Source: Candidatus Poribacteria bacterium
GTDB lineage: Bacteria > Poribacteria > WGA-4E > WGA-3G
Length of the DNA: 49,367 nucleotides
NCBI GenBank assembly: GCA_022827225.1
Contig: JAJDTJ010000051.1
Coordinates: 1-49,367 of the forward strand
Reading direction: 5' to 3'
Program-made: the position numbers and the translations under genes
Notes under the pieces: generated by a model
What the model saw: only the letters and a program-made list of their open reading frames with translations
Told to the model about the DNA's origin: nothing
The model's database searches: none
Shown here: positions 26,474 to 36,291 of the stretch, in pieces
Layout: the number at the start of each line of letters is the position of its first letter
Numbering within the stretch: the first letter of the stretch is position 1

Positions 26474-29400
26474 TTACTCTTCAAGGTTAAAATGAAGCAT
26501 ATTACTGTATCCTGAGTTCACGTATAGGGTATTTCCATCAACAGCGAGCGAAATTTCAACAGCAGAAGTTACGCTATCAGGGACCTTTGAAATAATCTGT
26601 TCCCAAGTACCGTTTTCCAAGCGATAGATGCCCGTGTTTCTGGTTAAACCGTAAAGTGTGTCTCCATCAACAGTTAGTTCTTCCATATTGAGACGCGTTC
26701 CTGCTGCATCAGTCATAGCATGCCACTGTTTGCCGTCGTTTGACACGGCGACACCTGCGTCTGTTGCTACATACACCGTGGATCCTACAAACACAATGGT
26801 TTTGAAGGCTTTAACAGGGAATGGCAGTGCTGGCGTGAGATCGAGCCAATTAGTTCCCATATCAAACGAGGCAACAAGGTGTCCATCCCGTTTGCCAACG
26901 TAGATGGTGTTTCCTGAGACAGCAAGTTTGAACCCTCGGTGCCAAGTCCTAAAAATTTCGATGATCTTTTCCTTCGGCAGACCTTCGCTTTCAAATCCCT
27001 TTGCAGCTTCCATATAGATGAGTTCACCCGTCTCTTGCACACCCGTGTCATACCATTCTGTTTCCCCGGGTCTCCATCGGAAGAGTTTAAAGTTGTATTC
27101 CAAGTAAAACGTGTCACCACTGACCGCAAAAGTATTGAATAATAAACCGTTCAATATGAGTTGCTGTTGTTCCTGATAAAGTTGTTCCTGGTAAAGTTCG
27201 TCTTGCGTAAGGGGCTCCCCGCGTGCCAACGTCTTAAAGAACTTATCTGCGCCAACGAAATTCTCTTTCAACTGTTCAACGAACGACTTGTCTGACACAT
27301 CTAAAGTCCCCTTTCTTCCGTTCTTCCACAGATAGTTCAACCTGCTTGAGTTAAAGATAGGCATGCCTTGTATCGGCATGACTGTGTTGCCATCTGCAGA
27401 GATGCGATACAAACCTGTTTTATATTCGTTACCAAAACTGCGCCAACCATCTGTTTTGGCATAGAGGCTACCACCGAATTCATCTATCCGATTAAAAAAC
27501 GGTGGTTCTTCTCTAACAAGGGCTGTCATGGGGGTTCCCATCTGAATCGTTCTCCAAGATTTGCCCTTGTCGGTAGTCTTTACGATATCTCCGTCGAATA
27601 TCGCGTAGAGCGTCGTGGGTATATTTTGTCCCTTATCACCTCCCTGATACGCTATTAGATTATTTATTATTTTCCAGTTCCGTAGATTAATAATATTTAC
27701 CGTGTCCCACGATATACCGCCATCAGTGGAGCGATAAAGACCGTCCTTTTTGCTACGAACATAAATGGTGCTATCGTTCACTATAGCAGCAGAACTCAGC
27801 CTATTATCCATTGAAGGTGAAGTGCCGGGTAATTGTGGAGGCAGCCATGTGTCTCCACCATCGGTAGAGCGAACCATTCCGCGTTCCATTGCCAAGAGGG
27901 TTTCACCCACAGCAACGAGTTTGATTTTAGGTGGCATCCCCATGACTTGCCAAGCGTTTGTCGGCGTTATATCATCCCATGAATCACCGAGGTCCATTGA
28001 TCGAAATATCCACCAACCCCGCGCCTCCCCTTGACGCACTTTTTGAGAACTTGTCACGTCCTTACTAAATTGTGCCGCAACATAAATCTTCCCTTCAGCT
28101 TCGGCAACTGAGAGAATTTCTCCAACAGGAACAGGAAGTTTTACGCCTTGCCAGTTATCATCCTTCAAGCGGTAGAGGCCATTGAACGTTCTGGCAAACA
28201 GCATGTCTTGAACCACTACTATAGCCTTGGGATTCTCCGGAAATCCAACGTTCACTGCCCTCCATGTTTTACCGCTATCTTCAGACCGAAAAGCAGTGTA
28301 ATCAGAAAGAATGATATAAAAAGCTTGGTTTGTTAGTATCAAATCAAGAGCGAAGGAAGAATCTACTGGCAGCGTGTGTGCTAACTCCCAGGTCTTACCA
28401 TCATCTTTTGAAGCAAGAAATGTAGCATCTACTACCATATAGAGCGTATCGTTCCACTTTTCGATAAAGGCGGTACTCCCATACTTAACACCCAAGGCAT
28501 CAATATTTGTGATCTGTTGCCATCTTTTCCCATCGGGTTCCATTTTATAAACATGCTTATTAGCAACAGTGTAAAGTTCACCGTCAGATGTGACAGATAA
28601 AGCATCCACATCACTCCCTCTGACGGGTTCCGCCTGAATCCATTCCTGTTTAGGGATAGAGAGGTCTTCTCCGTCTGCTTGTGCAGCAGCGAATAAGACA
28701 TCATCAGGTTGCTGACCCGAACTATCGTTACGACTCGGTGTAGTAGAACTTCCGATCTGCGTCCGAACATCTGGTTCGGATTCAAGGTTTAGCACCACGG
28801 GAGCCTCAATGATCTCTACTGTCATCTCTGAAGTCGCATCGAAACTATAAGGTTTTTGGAAACGGGACAGGTGTTGGTTGCCGATGCCTAACATCAAAAG
28901 GACAACTGCTAACGTGGAAATACCTATCGCCCATGGTGCGAACGGTTTACTACCAGATGGCGCAATCGGTTTCAGACGCGAAATCTCGCGCATAATATTC
29001 TCTGTAAGGTTTGGTGTGATTTGGAAGTTTTCCAAAGCCTCTCGTATCATCGGTTCCTCCTCCTTTAGACGTTGCTGTGCCCGGCGTAAACGACTCCTGA
29101 CCGTATTTGCTGATATTCCTAAAAATTCGCCGATCTCCGTACTCGACATCTCGCCGAAGTAACGCAGCGTTACAATGGTGCGTTCACTCTCCTGAAGTTT
29201 CGCGAGCAACGCTTTGACGACTTCGCGTTGTGTTTCTATCGCCGTTCGCTCGTTTTCTTCAATAACGTGGTCGGAATACGTCGCTTTTTCTAACGCCATA
29301 CGCTCTGTGTTTTCTAACGACTGCGTAGGCAAACGCTTTTTACGGAGCCACGCTTTGCAGAGATTTGCCGCTATCACATAAAGCCAACTCAAAAAACGCT

Positions 29401-29599
29401 GGGGCTCCTTTAGCATCGCCAATTTTTGATATGCTTTCAGAAAAGTGTCCTGCGTAATTTCCTCGGCGATATGGAAATCGCCGACCTTCCGCCACGCAAG
29501 GGCGTGAACCGATCGCCGATATTTTCTCACGAGTTCGGAGAACGCAGTATCATCGCCTGAAAGCACGCGTTGGATGAGTTTAGCATCGTCGTTTTTCAT
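26474..29599 (-). CDS. Transmembrane ECF sigma factor s9 with Asp-box propeller
   Basis: 1041 residues from an ATG with only a weak ribosome site (AGGG, six bases upstream). Sigma2 has AEEITQDTF and the sigma4 helix ANTVRSRLRRAQQ is class B, nearly that of s6. The membrane helix is at about 222-245. The outside part holds Asp-box segments such as FRSEDSGKTW, VRSTDGGDTW, YRSTDGGISW and VKTTDKGKSW, and a late YVGKRDGHLVASFD strand. It is the closest match to the sensor of s8. The promoter is class B, matching its sigma4 type. What the propeller binds cannot be told. Confidence 0.88.
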   Translation of the reverse strand: MKNDDAKLIQRVLSGDDTAFSELVRKYRRSVHALAWRKVGDFHIAEEITQDTFLKAYQKLAMLKEPQRFLSWLYVIAANLCKAWLRKKRLPTQSLENTERMALEKATYSDHVIEENERTAIETQREVVKALLAKLQESERTIVTLRYFGEMSSTEIGEFLGISANTVRSRLRRAQQRLKEEEPMIREALENFQITPNLTENIMREISRLKPIAPSGSKPFAPWAIGISTLAVVLLMLGIGNQHLSRFQKPYSFDATSEMTVEIIEAPVVLNLESEPDVRTQIGSSTTPSRNDSSGQQPDDVLFAAAQADGEDLSIPKQEWIQAEPVRGSDVDALSVTSDGELYTVANKHVYKMEPDGKRWQQITNIDALGVKYGSTAFIEKWNDTLYMVVDATFLASKDDGKTWELAHTLPVDSSFALDLILTNQAFYIILSDYTAFRSEDSGKTWRAVNVGFPENPKAIVVVQDMLFARTFNGLYRLKDDNWQGVKLPVPVGEILSVAEAEGKIYVAAQFSKDVTSSQKVRQGEARGWWIFRSMDLGDSWDDITPTNAWQVMGMPPKIKLVAVGETLLAMERGMVRSTDGGDTWLPPQLPGTSPSMDNRLSSAAIVNDSTIYVRSKKDGLYRSTDGGISWDTVNIINLRNWKIINNLIAYQGGDKGQNIPTTLYAIFDGDIVKTTDKGKSWRTIQMGTPMTALVREEPPFFNRIDEFGGSLYAKTDGWRSFGNEYKTGLYRISADGNTVMPIQGMPIFNSSRLNYLWKNGRKGTLDVSDKSFVEQLKENFVGADKFFKTLARGEPLTQDELYQEQLYQEQQQLILNGLLFNTFAVSGDTFYLEYNFKLFRWRPGETEWYDTGVQETGELIYMEAAKGFESEGLPKEKIIEIFRTWHRGFKLAVSGNTIYVGKRDGHLVASFDMGTNWLDLTPALPFPVKAFKTIVFVGSTVYVATDAGVAVSNDGKQWHAMTDAAGTRLNMEELTVDGDTLYGLTRNTGIYRLENGTWEQIISKVPDSVTSAVEISLAVDGNTLYVNSGYSNMLHFNLEE

Positions 29600-29650
29600 G
29601 TGTGCCCTAAGATAAAAAGAGAGTTTCGTCGTCTCACATTACATTAACAC

Positions 29651-29687
29651 CTGTGACGCGACATACAAGTCAAACTGGTGCATAATT
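29651..29687 (-). promoter_or_regulatory. Class B ECF-type promoter of s9
   Basis: AATTATGCACCA (29676-29687) and CGTCACAGG (CGTCAC 29653-29658), 25 bases from AATT to CGTC. The -35 and the start of the spacer (GTTTGAC) are the same as for s6. Confidence 0.73.
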
Positions 29688-29774
29688 GCCAAAAAAATTA
29701 GTGTATGTTCGTCCAAAAAGGCAGGACTTACACAAATTTAGCAGAAAACGGATATTTTGTACTTAAAAAAAATT

Positions 29775-29842
29775 GGACTTACGCGAGCGGGTAGCGAGAC
29801 AGCATTTCTGTTCTGCCCGGATACCTCTATTCGCGTAAGTCC
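29775..29842. repeat. REP-like palindromic element
   Basis: Perfect 12-base arms GGACTTACGCGA and TCGCGTAAGTCC enclose a second, imperfect inner stem (CGGGTAGC...CTGCCCG and GACAG...CTGTT). Partial copies of the arm (GCGTAAGTCC, GGACTTAC) occur at about 15673 and 29724. It lies between the secreted protein gene ending at 29872 and the s9 promoter and resembles dispersed REP/MITE-like elements. Confidence 0.55.
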
Positions 29843-29871
29843 TAATTGTGTTAGAGATGTGTTTATTGCAT

Positions 29872-31734
29872 CTACATCATTCGACTCATCATTATCACCA
29901 TTTGTATGAACTGTTTGAAGGCACCAAGATCAATGAACAACTTCGCGCCAATTCCGCTATCCCGTGCTTTCGCGGAAAGACCGATACTATAGTTGTCTGG
30001 CAGATTCATAAACAGTCCCGCCAAAATTTGTATTCCTGCATTGTCCATGTCCATTTCTCCTATTATCGGCATGAAACTTTTAACCGAAATAGCCGGTGAC
30101 AGTGCAATAAAAATGTTGTTATCCGTTCCCAATTTGTCAGTGAGCCCCTGATAACTTGGATGGTCAGAAAATCTCTCCTCGTTTCCGGCTTTCCTATCAA
30201 GTGCTGTTTGAATTGATTCTGGCCCCGTACCGACTGCGAAAAGGAGCTGTCCGTCAGTAAACGCATAAGACCAGTGCCATTCGGTGGGTACTAAATCAGA
30301 AATCTCTTCAGGCAAGTCTTCTGGAAGCGCCTCTTTGAAACTTGGGAAGACGTAACTTTTAATCTCAACGCGGTTATGCAGTATCGACTCACCTGCCTGA
30401 ACGCCTTGGTTGTTGAGGTGTTCCAGAAATATCTCATCCATATAGACGCTGGCAGCGTGTTCATCTTTCAGTTCATAGATGAATAGATAATTCGGTGAAA
30501 GGGTACCCTCAAAAGTGACAGAAACACTGCATTGATCCACAAGAGATTCATGAAAATGTTTCACCTGTTTGAGGAGTAAATCCCGTTGCGCTTGAAGTTC
30601 TGGCGTTTTGTTTGGTACAATAGGTAACCAGAGCTTGCTCAGTTCAATCAGTAACTGTGGGCAACCTTGAACGGCACCATTCGTAGCTGCGTGACCTGGG
30701 AGCTCATTGAGAAAAGCCAATTCATCAGCCCTCTCTTCCAAGATTTCCAAAGATTCACTATCCTTTTTAAATTTCGCGAACGGTTTAATTTGCAGCTCTG
30801 TTCCCTCTATCTCAATTCTCGCGCTTATAGACTGCAACTGCTCAACGAATTCCGTTTCCCCCACAGGCATACCGTCGAGGAAGTCGGCAATTGTTTTGGA
30901 TACCTCATCACCTTCCTGGAGGGTATCCACGATTGATTCCAATTCCGCCTCAAGCGAGCGATCAAGGGTGGCAGTAAAAGTGGCAATATCAAAGCAGATG
31001 CCTACCTGATCGTCATCTGCCAAAATATCGGTAAGGAAAGTGCTGTAATTTGGGTTCTGTGTGATGGTCTGACCCATCCCCTTATAGGTATCAATAACGT
31101 TTTCACAAACGCCAAAGGGCATTGAAAAAACGAGGGTATTTTCCAAAATAGCAAAACTCTGGTTCCCTTTCGTGGTATTCCAATAGGTTATGCCTTTATA
31201 TTCCGCAGGTGTATTTTCTTCCACTTCAATCACCTGTTTCATCGCCTCAGGATCCTTTAGACGCATGAGTACGGTGAGATGCAGGGGCTGCAGACTGGTA
31301 ATAAAAATTGCGAAGTCTTGATTCAAATCCAATCCAATTTTTTCAAAATCGGCTAAACCTTCAAATGTATCCACGAAAATATCTGTCAAAGGTTCCGCAG
31401 GAAAGATATGTGCCAGGACTTTCGCGGGTATGTCAAGTGTCTCGGATTCAGGTGAAAGCTCTGCCATCATCGCGTTAATCCTGTTATCCGCTTCCAGTAG
31501 GCTGGAGCTATAGACGATCCCCAGAGTTCCTTTCGGAATTAGGTTCAGGACACTGTTGTTCGGAACAACCGGTACGCTTTCAGATTTTTGCGGCGGCATA
31601 TCTGTGAGTGTCCGCTCAGATGCTGTAGATTTAGATGGATTAGGCAAGGCTACCACCACATTAAAACCGGCAAATAGAAGTGTTACCAAGAGTATCAATC
31701 CCGTGAAGGATAGAGGTAAACATCGCTTTTTCAT
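29872..31734 (-). CDS. Secreted DUF3352-like protein
   Basis: 620 residues with a clear signal sequence (KKRC, then a hydrophobic stretch to about residue 29). The body begins with a VLNLIPKGTLGIVYSSSL strand and has long alternating helix/strand segments. It resembles, from memory, DUF3352-type exported proteins, but this is not certain. It has no catalytic motif that I can see. TAAGGAG lies upstream of the ATG and only 55 bases separate it from the stop of s10, so s10 and this gene probably form one transcript. It is thus a candidate partner or target of the s10 system. Confidence 0.7.
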   Translation of the reverse strand: MKKRCLPLSFTGLILLVTLLFAGFNVVVALPNPSKSTASERTLTDMPPQKSESVPVVPNNSVLNLIPKGTLGIVYSSSLLEADNRINAMMAELSPESETLDIPAKVLAHIFPAEPLTDIFVDTFEGLADFEKIGLDLNQDFAIFITSLQPLHLTVLMRLKDPEAMKQVIEVEENTPAEYKGITYWNTTKGNQSFAILENTLVFSMPFGVCENVIDTYKGMGQTITQNPNYSTFLTDILADDDQVGICFDIATFTATLDRSLEAELESIVDTLQEGDEVSKTIADFLDGMPVGETEFVEQLQSISARIEIEGTELQIKPFAKFKKDSESLEILEERADELAFLNELPGHAATNGAVQGCPQLLIELSKLWLPIVPNKTPELQAQRDLLLKQVKHFHESLVDQCSVSVTFEGTLSPNYLFIYELKDEHAASVYMDEIFLEHLNNQGVQAGESILHNRVEIKSYVFPSFKEALPEDLPEEISDLVPTEWHWSYAFTDGQLLFAVGTGPESIQTALDRKAGNEERFSDHPSYQGLTDKLGTDNNIFIALSPAISVKSFMPIIGEMDMDNAGIQILAGLFMNLPDNYSIGLSAKARDSGIGAKLFIDLGAFKQFIQMVIMMSRMM

Positions 31735-31789
31735 TGTTCTCTCCTTAAGGGTGTGAAATTTGTAGATATATCCACGCCATGTTTAGGCG

Positions 31790-34700
31790 TTAATTTTGTG
31801 TTAGCGAATCATTTTCTGTTTCAAGTGAGATGTGGAATATCCCACGTTGTTCGGTGGCTATATAAAGCCTCTCATCATTGATAACAAGAGCGGCGACGCT
31901 ATCTGGAAGTTCCAGTGGGATTTTTTGCCACCTGTTTCGACTGTTCAACGCATAGACATTAGTATTATCGGCACCATAAACCTCGGCCCCTACCACAGCC
32001 AAACGATCTATAACAATATGCTGCCCCACCTTATCTGTTATTGTTCGCCAATCTTCTCCTGTTTGCGATGCCAAAACGCCAGCCTCCGTAGCGACATAGA
32101 CTGTTGAACCAGCAAAGCGTATCTCATTGAAACGTGTAAAACGGAGCGGTAAATTTGGGGTCAGGTCTCTCCATGTGTCACCGCCATCGAGGGATCGAAA
32201 AAGATGACCGTCGCGTTTTCCGACATAGACAGTTTCACCCGAAACAGCTAACTTGAATCCGCGGTCGAATTCGTCATCATTCTGTTCACTAACATCTATT
32301 AACCCCGTACTCACCCATTCTAGTTCGCCCGGTTCCCATTTAAAAAGTCGTCGTTTATATTCGACATAAAATGTATTTCCACTGACTGCAAATCCGCCAG
32401 CAACCGCCGCTTCTTGCTTTTGTATTGATTCAAAGAAACGGCTGAAAATATCAGTTAACTGATTGCCTTTTTTGCTGGCATTTTCAGCATCATCCGCTAT
32501 AACTTCTTCGGACGATTTGCTGGGGATATCTCCTCCCAAAATAGGCATACCTTCAAGGGAAATTAACGTACTACCATCAACAGACAGACGGAAAACGCGC
32601 AGTTCACTTTTTTCGGGTGTAACACCGTAAAACACATCATCTGCGACCGTTAACTTTGGAAAGCCCATTCGACTTGTCAGCTCTCTCTTCTGCCCCGGCT
32701 CAAGTGCAGATACACTAAAATCAGCAAGAACAGGTTCCCAAGACGTTCCACCGTCAACCGATTTGAGTACAGTTGAACCTGTATTAGCGTAGAGACCATT
32801 TTTAAATCTCACTAAGTCCAGTATCCTGGCTCCCACCATCCCTGCCATAAAGCGCTGCCATGACGCGCCGCCATCAATTGAACGTACGGTCCCGAGGGGT
32901 CCCATTTTGAAAAAAGTATTTTCGTTTACCGCCACAACTGGAAATACACTCAATAATGTCATTGAATTCTCATTGAAAGCGAGTTCCGTCCAGGTTTGTC
33001 CGCGGTCGGTTGAACGAAATCCACCGACCCCAAGTGCCAAGAGGGTATCACCGGCAGCCACGACTTTGATACCCGGTGATATTATTCTCGCAACAGATCT
33101 GCTTGTCGGCGTTATCTCAGTCCACGAATCTCCGAAATCAGTTGAGTGGAAAATTTCCCATGCCCCCTTGCCACCCGTGAGCATTTCTCCGAACATTTGT
33201 CCTATTACCTTCGGAGCCATCTCTTCATTGATTGCATAAAAATCGGGGCCTGTCCCTATATAGAGATTGTTTCCAGCAACCGTCAAGGATTGAACGGATT
33301 TGGTGGTATCTACCGACAATTTTTTCCACACACCTGAATTGAGGCGATAAAGACCTCGACTCGTGCCGACAAATACAGTATCTTCAATCGCAGTCAGTGC
33401 GAACATTTTCTGGTCGGATGCCCCATCAGTCAGAGCGGTCCACTGGTTCCCAGTATCCGTGGATCTGAAAACGCCTCTCTCTTTAAGCCCAAGATACAAC
33501 GCCTTATCCGTCGCCACTAAACCAACGGCGGATCCTTTTGGACGCGCACCAAGCGACTTCCATGTCGCGCCGCTATCACCCGAGGCAAACACTTCATCAA
33601 TGGTAACAAGATAAAGGATGCCGTCTCGCTCTGCCATTGGCATTAGATAGGAGGCTCCAGAATTGGTTGGGTCGGTGTCGGGAGTTGGGACGGTGGTGTT
33701 GACAAGTGTCCACGCCCGGGCATCTGGGCGCAACCTATAGATACCGATGGGTGAAGCAGCATAGACATCTCCACTCGAACTTGCCAGTAAACCCGATACT
33801 GAACCGCCTTCCGGCCCGCTGGCTTGCTTCCACTGCTGCTGTGTTGATGGGAGCGTTTTCTTTTCTACTTGCGCTGCGCCAAGTGTAACAGGTTCCGGAA
33901 GTTGCGGACTTGTACTGCTGCGCTTACCGGTGGTATCAAAACGTCCCATTTGGTTCCGTAAATCCGGTTTTGCCTGTGTGTCAAGAACGATGGATACGTC
34001 AACGAGTTCAACGGTCGTTTCGGATTGTGCGTCTATGTCGTAGGGTCTTTGAAAGCGCGCGAGATACTGGGAGCCCACCCCGATCATGAGAAAAATAACA
34101 ACGGCTGTTGCAGCAGAGATTGCCCACGGTACTAACGGCTTACCACCCGACGGTGCAGCAGGCTTCATATGCGAAACCTCACGCATGATGTTGTCCGTGA
34201 GATGCGGCGTGATTTGGAAATTCTCTAAAGCCTCACTTACCACCGATTCTTCTTCCTTCAAACGCTGCTGGGCACGGCGGATCCGACTCTTAATTGTATT
34301 CACAGAGACACCCAAAAACGCACCGATATCTGCAGCTGACATATCGCCAAAATAATGCAGCGTGATGACCGTCCGGTCACTCTCTTGGAGCTTCGCAAGC
34401 AGCTTTTTGACGACTTCGCGCTGTGCTTCCACTACCGTCCGTTCGTTCTCCTCAACGACATACCGAGAATACGTCGCTTTCTCCAACTGTGAGACGCTTG
34501 TTTCCTCCAATGACTGCATCCGCAAACGCTTTTTACGCAGATAGGTACTACAGTTATTCGCGGCTATCACATAAAGCCAACTCACAAAACGCTGCGGCTT
34601 CTTCAACGTTGCGAGTCTCTGGTACGCCTTCAAGAATGTATCCTGTGTAATTTCCTCGGCAATGTGGAAATCGCCGATCTTCCGCCACACAAGCGCGTGA

Positions 34701-34792
34701 ACAGACTTCTGATATTTTTTCACAAGAGTCTCAAAAGCGTTATCATCGCCATCAAGAATACGATGAATGAGTTCAACATCAACATTTTTCAT
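31790..34792 (-). CDS. Transmembrane ECF sigma factor s10 with Asp-box propeller
   Basis: 1000 residues. Sigma2 has AEEITQDTF and the sigma4 helix VNTIKSRIRRAQQ is a diverged class B. The membrane helix is at about 221-243, followed by RFQRPYDIDA, the most diverged form of this segment in the array. Asp-box motifs include FASGDSGATW, FRSTDTGNQW, FHSTDFGDSW, FRSTDRGQTW and LKSVDGGTSW. GGAGG stands six bases before the ATG and the leader is short. Two copies of its promoter stand in tandem upstream. The secreted protein gene at 29872-31734 follows in the same direction. Confidence 0.88.
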   Translation of the reverse strand: MKNVDVELIHRILDGDDNAFETLVKKYQKSVHALVWRKIGDFHIAEEITQDTFLKAYQRLATLKKPQRFVSWLYVIAANNCSTYLRKKRLRMQSLEETSVSQLEKATYSRYVVEENERTVVEAQREVVKKLLAKLQESDRTVITLHYFGDMSAADIGAFLGVSVNTIKSRIRRAQQRLKEEESVVSEALENFQITPHLTDNIMREVSHMKPAAPSGGKPLVPWAISAATAVVIFLMIGVGSQYLARFQRPYDIDAQSETTVELVDVSIVLDTQAKPDLRNQMGRFDTTGKRSSTSPQLPEPVTLGAAQVEKKTLPSTQQQWKQASGPEGGSVSGLLASSSGDVYAASPIGIYRLRPDARAWTLVNTTVPTPDTDPTNSGASYLMPMAERDGILYLVTIDEVFASGDSGATWKSLGARPKGSAVGLVATDKALYLGLKERGVFRSTDTGNQWTALTDGASDQKMFALTAIEDTVFVGTSRGLYRLNSGVWKKLSVDTTKSVQSLTVAGNNLYIGTGPDFYAINEEMAPKVIGQMFGEMLTGGKGAWEIFHSTDFGDSWTEITPTSRSVARIISPGIKVVAAGDTLLALGVGGFRSTDRGQTWTELAFNENSMTLLSVFPVVAVNENTFFKMGPLGTVRSIDGGASWQRFMAGMVGARILDLVRFKNGLYANTGSTVLKSVDGGTSWEPVLADFSVSALEPGQKRELTSRMGFPKLTVADDVFYGVTPEKSELRVFRLSVDGSTLISLEGMPILGGDIPSKSSEEVIADDAENASKKGNQLTDIFSRFFESIQKQEAAVAGGFAVSGNTFYVEYKRRLFKWEPGELEWVSTGLIDVSEQNDDEFDRGFKLAVSGETVYVGKRDGHLFRSLDGGDTWRDLTPNLPLRFTRFNEIRFAGSTVYVATEAGVLASQTGEDWRTITDKVGQHIVIDRLAVVGAEVYGADNTNVYALNSRNRWQKIPLELPDSVAALVINDERLYIATEQRGIFHISLETENDSLTQN

Positions 34793-34806
34793 GCATTACC
34801 TCCGAT

Positions 34807-34852
34807 TGCCCTATAATGACGCTTATTAGATACCAAATGGGTGCATAATTCC
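34807..34852 (-). repeat. 46-base promoter repeat, proximal copy
   Basis: Direct repeat of 46 bases, beginning TGCCCTATAATGACG on the plus strand and ending CATAATTCC. It recurs at 34924-34969 and holds the whole s10 promoter. Confidence 0.85.
34812..34850 (-). promoter_or_regulatory. Class B ECF-type promoter of s10, proximal
   Basis: AATTATGCACCC (34839-34850) and CGTCATTATAG (CGTCAT from 34816 to 34821), 25 bases from AATT to CGTC. The ATG follows about 30 bases from the CGTC. Confidence 0.77.
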
Positions 34853-34923
34853 AAATTATAATGTAATATTTGAAACCGATCGACATTTGTAAGTTGGTGA
34901 AACACAGTGTAATTTTGACCAAC

Positions 34924-34969
34924 TGCCCTATAATGACGCTTATTAGATACCAAATGGGTGCATAATTCC
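34924..34969 (-). repeat. 46-base promoter repeat, distal copy
   Basis: Second copy of the 46-base repeat, 117 bases upstream of the first, in the same orientation. The bases between the copies are not similar to anything else seen here. Confidence 0.85.
34928..34967 (-). promoter_or_regulatory. Class B ECF-type promoter, distal copy
   Basis: Keeps the -35 AATTATGCACCC, the spacing and CGTCATTATAG unchanged, so it may be a second active start site for s10. Confidence 0.6.
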
Positions 34970-35268
34970 GAAAAAATTGATTAATTTTAAGGATCTGTGC
35001 CGGTTAGCATAATTTGACATCATCATATCACACATCAGAGGCGTGTGTAAATTCTAAAGGCACAGACCTATAGCGACATTCAGTGAGTTATCAGCAGTTG
35101 GCAATTAAACGGCTCAGGGTGTGTTGTTAGGGTAGAGGAAGGCAGCATTTCGCCGGGGCATAGGGATCTCGGCAGACAGTATTTGTAAATGGATTTAATA
35201 GCGTTGGTATGCGTCAAAATGCTTAACTGAGCGACCCATACAGTTAACTTTGTGAGGCGTTGGTATTC
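34970..35268. other. Intergenic stretch without recognised features
   Basis: Between the distal s10 promoter and the stop of the secreted WD40 gene. I see no gene and no clear terminator. A sequence near 35067-35080 (minus strand GTCGCTATAG) might be a decayed CGTC-type promoter. Confidence 0.4.
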
Positions 35269-36291
35269 TCAATCGGATGCGGTGATTTTATCCATATCCC
35301 AGATGAAAACCGTGCCATCTGAGTCGCCACTTGCAACTGCCTTGCCCTTAGCGAGTGCTATCTCTGCAAGTGCTTTATCTTCCAAAAATATCACTGCCCC
35401 GATTTCACCTGTGTGTCCTATGAATATTTGGATGGCTTGCCCAGTGGCGAGGTCCCATAACCGAACCGTTTTATCGGAACTCCCACTTGCAAGGCGTTTA
35501 GCGTCCACTGAGAAGTCTAAAGCGGTAATACTTTCAGTATGCCCTATCAGCGTATAAAGTGGCTTATCGGTGTCTGCCTTATTCCACACCTCGATAGTCT
35601 TGTCTATGCTTCCAGTCGCGAGGGTTTTCCCATCTGGATAGAGTGTTAGAACATTCACTGAATCTTCATGTCTAGTTGTAATACGCCAGGTCCCGAGCCT
35701 TGGAACTTCAACAATGCAATGCTTGGGTGCTTCACTGGGCACTGTCGCCTTGACGCCACCTCTGTATGAACACACGATTGTTATGAGATCCACGTCCCTT
35801 GTAGACGATTCTGAACTCCAACGTCCGCCATCACGTACGTGCCAAGACCGAATTGTATTGTTTTCGCGACTCGCACTCCAAAACCTTTTGCCGTTAGCAG
35901 AAAACGCAACACTGTTCACAGGCGCGGTGTGTTCCTCACGGGTCCGTATAAGTTTCCCAGTGCTGGTATTCCACAACCGCATTGTTCGATCTAAACTCCC
36001 ACTGACGAGCCGTTTACCGTTCGGAGAAAAGGCGACTGTAGACACCAAATCCGTATGCCCGACAAGGACTATAAGTTCTTTATAGGTGTTCGCATCGTAG
36101 ATATGGATACTATTCGCAGCGGCTACTGCAAACCGATTCGCGGATCGAGAGTATGCGATGACATTTACAGGTCCCTCACCGACATCAATTCGAGCAATGG
36201 CATTTACGGGTAAATCTTCTGCCAATCCGTTTGTGAGAAAAACGGCAACAGTTAGAAGTAGAATACAACTTGCTAATTTCGTCATTTTCAT
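35269..36291 (-). CDS. Secreted WD40 protein (unit B)
   Basis: 340 residues with a signal sequence (MKMTK, hydrophobic core to about residue 24, cut near GLAED). It has about six to seven WD40 repeats, for example GHTDLVSTVAFSPNGKRL, RLWDL and the closing FIWDM strand, enough for one seven-bladed propeller. The repeat around residues 140-200 is irregular. Its ATG overlaps the stop of s11 (ATGA), so translation is coupled to the sigma factor. Closely related to the WD40 proteins at 41446 and 44259 in unit A. A soluble propeller outside the membrane could be the ligand carrier or partner for the s11 sensor; this is inference. Confidence 0.85.
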   Translation of the reverse strand: MKMTKLASCILLLTVAVFLTNGLAEDLPVNAIARIDVGEGPVNVIAYSRSANRFAVAAANSIHIYDANTYKELIVLVGHTDLVSTVAFSPNGKRLVSGSLDRTMRLWNTSTGKLIRTREEHTAPVNSVAFSANGKRFWSASRENNTIRSWHVRDGGRWSSESSTRDVDLITIVCSYRGGVKATVPSEAPKHCIVEVPRLGTWRITTRHEDSVNVLTLYPDGKTLATGSIDKTIEVWNKADTDKPLYTLIGHTESITALDFSVDAKRLASGSSDKTVRLWDLATGQAIQIFIGHTGEIGAVIFLEDKALAEIALAKGKAVASGDSDGTVFIWDMDKITASD

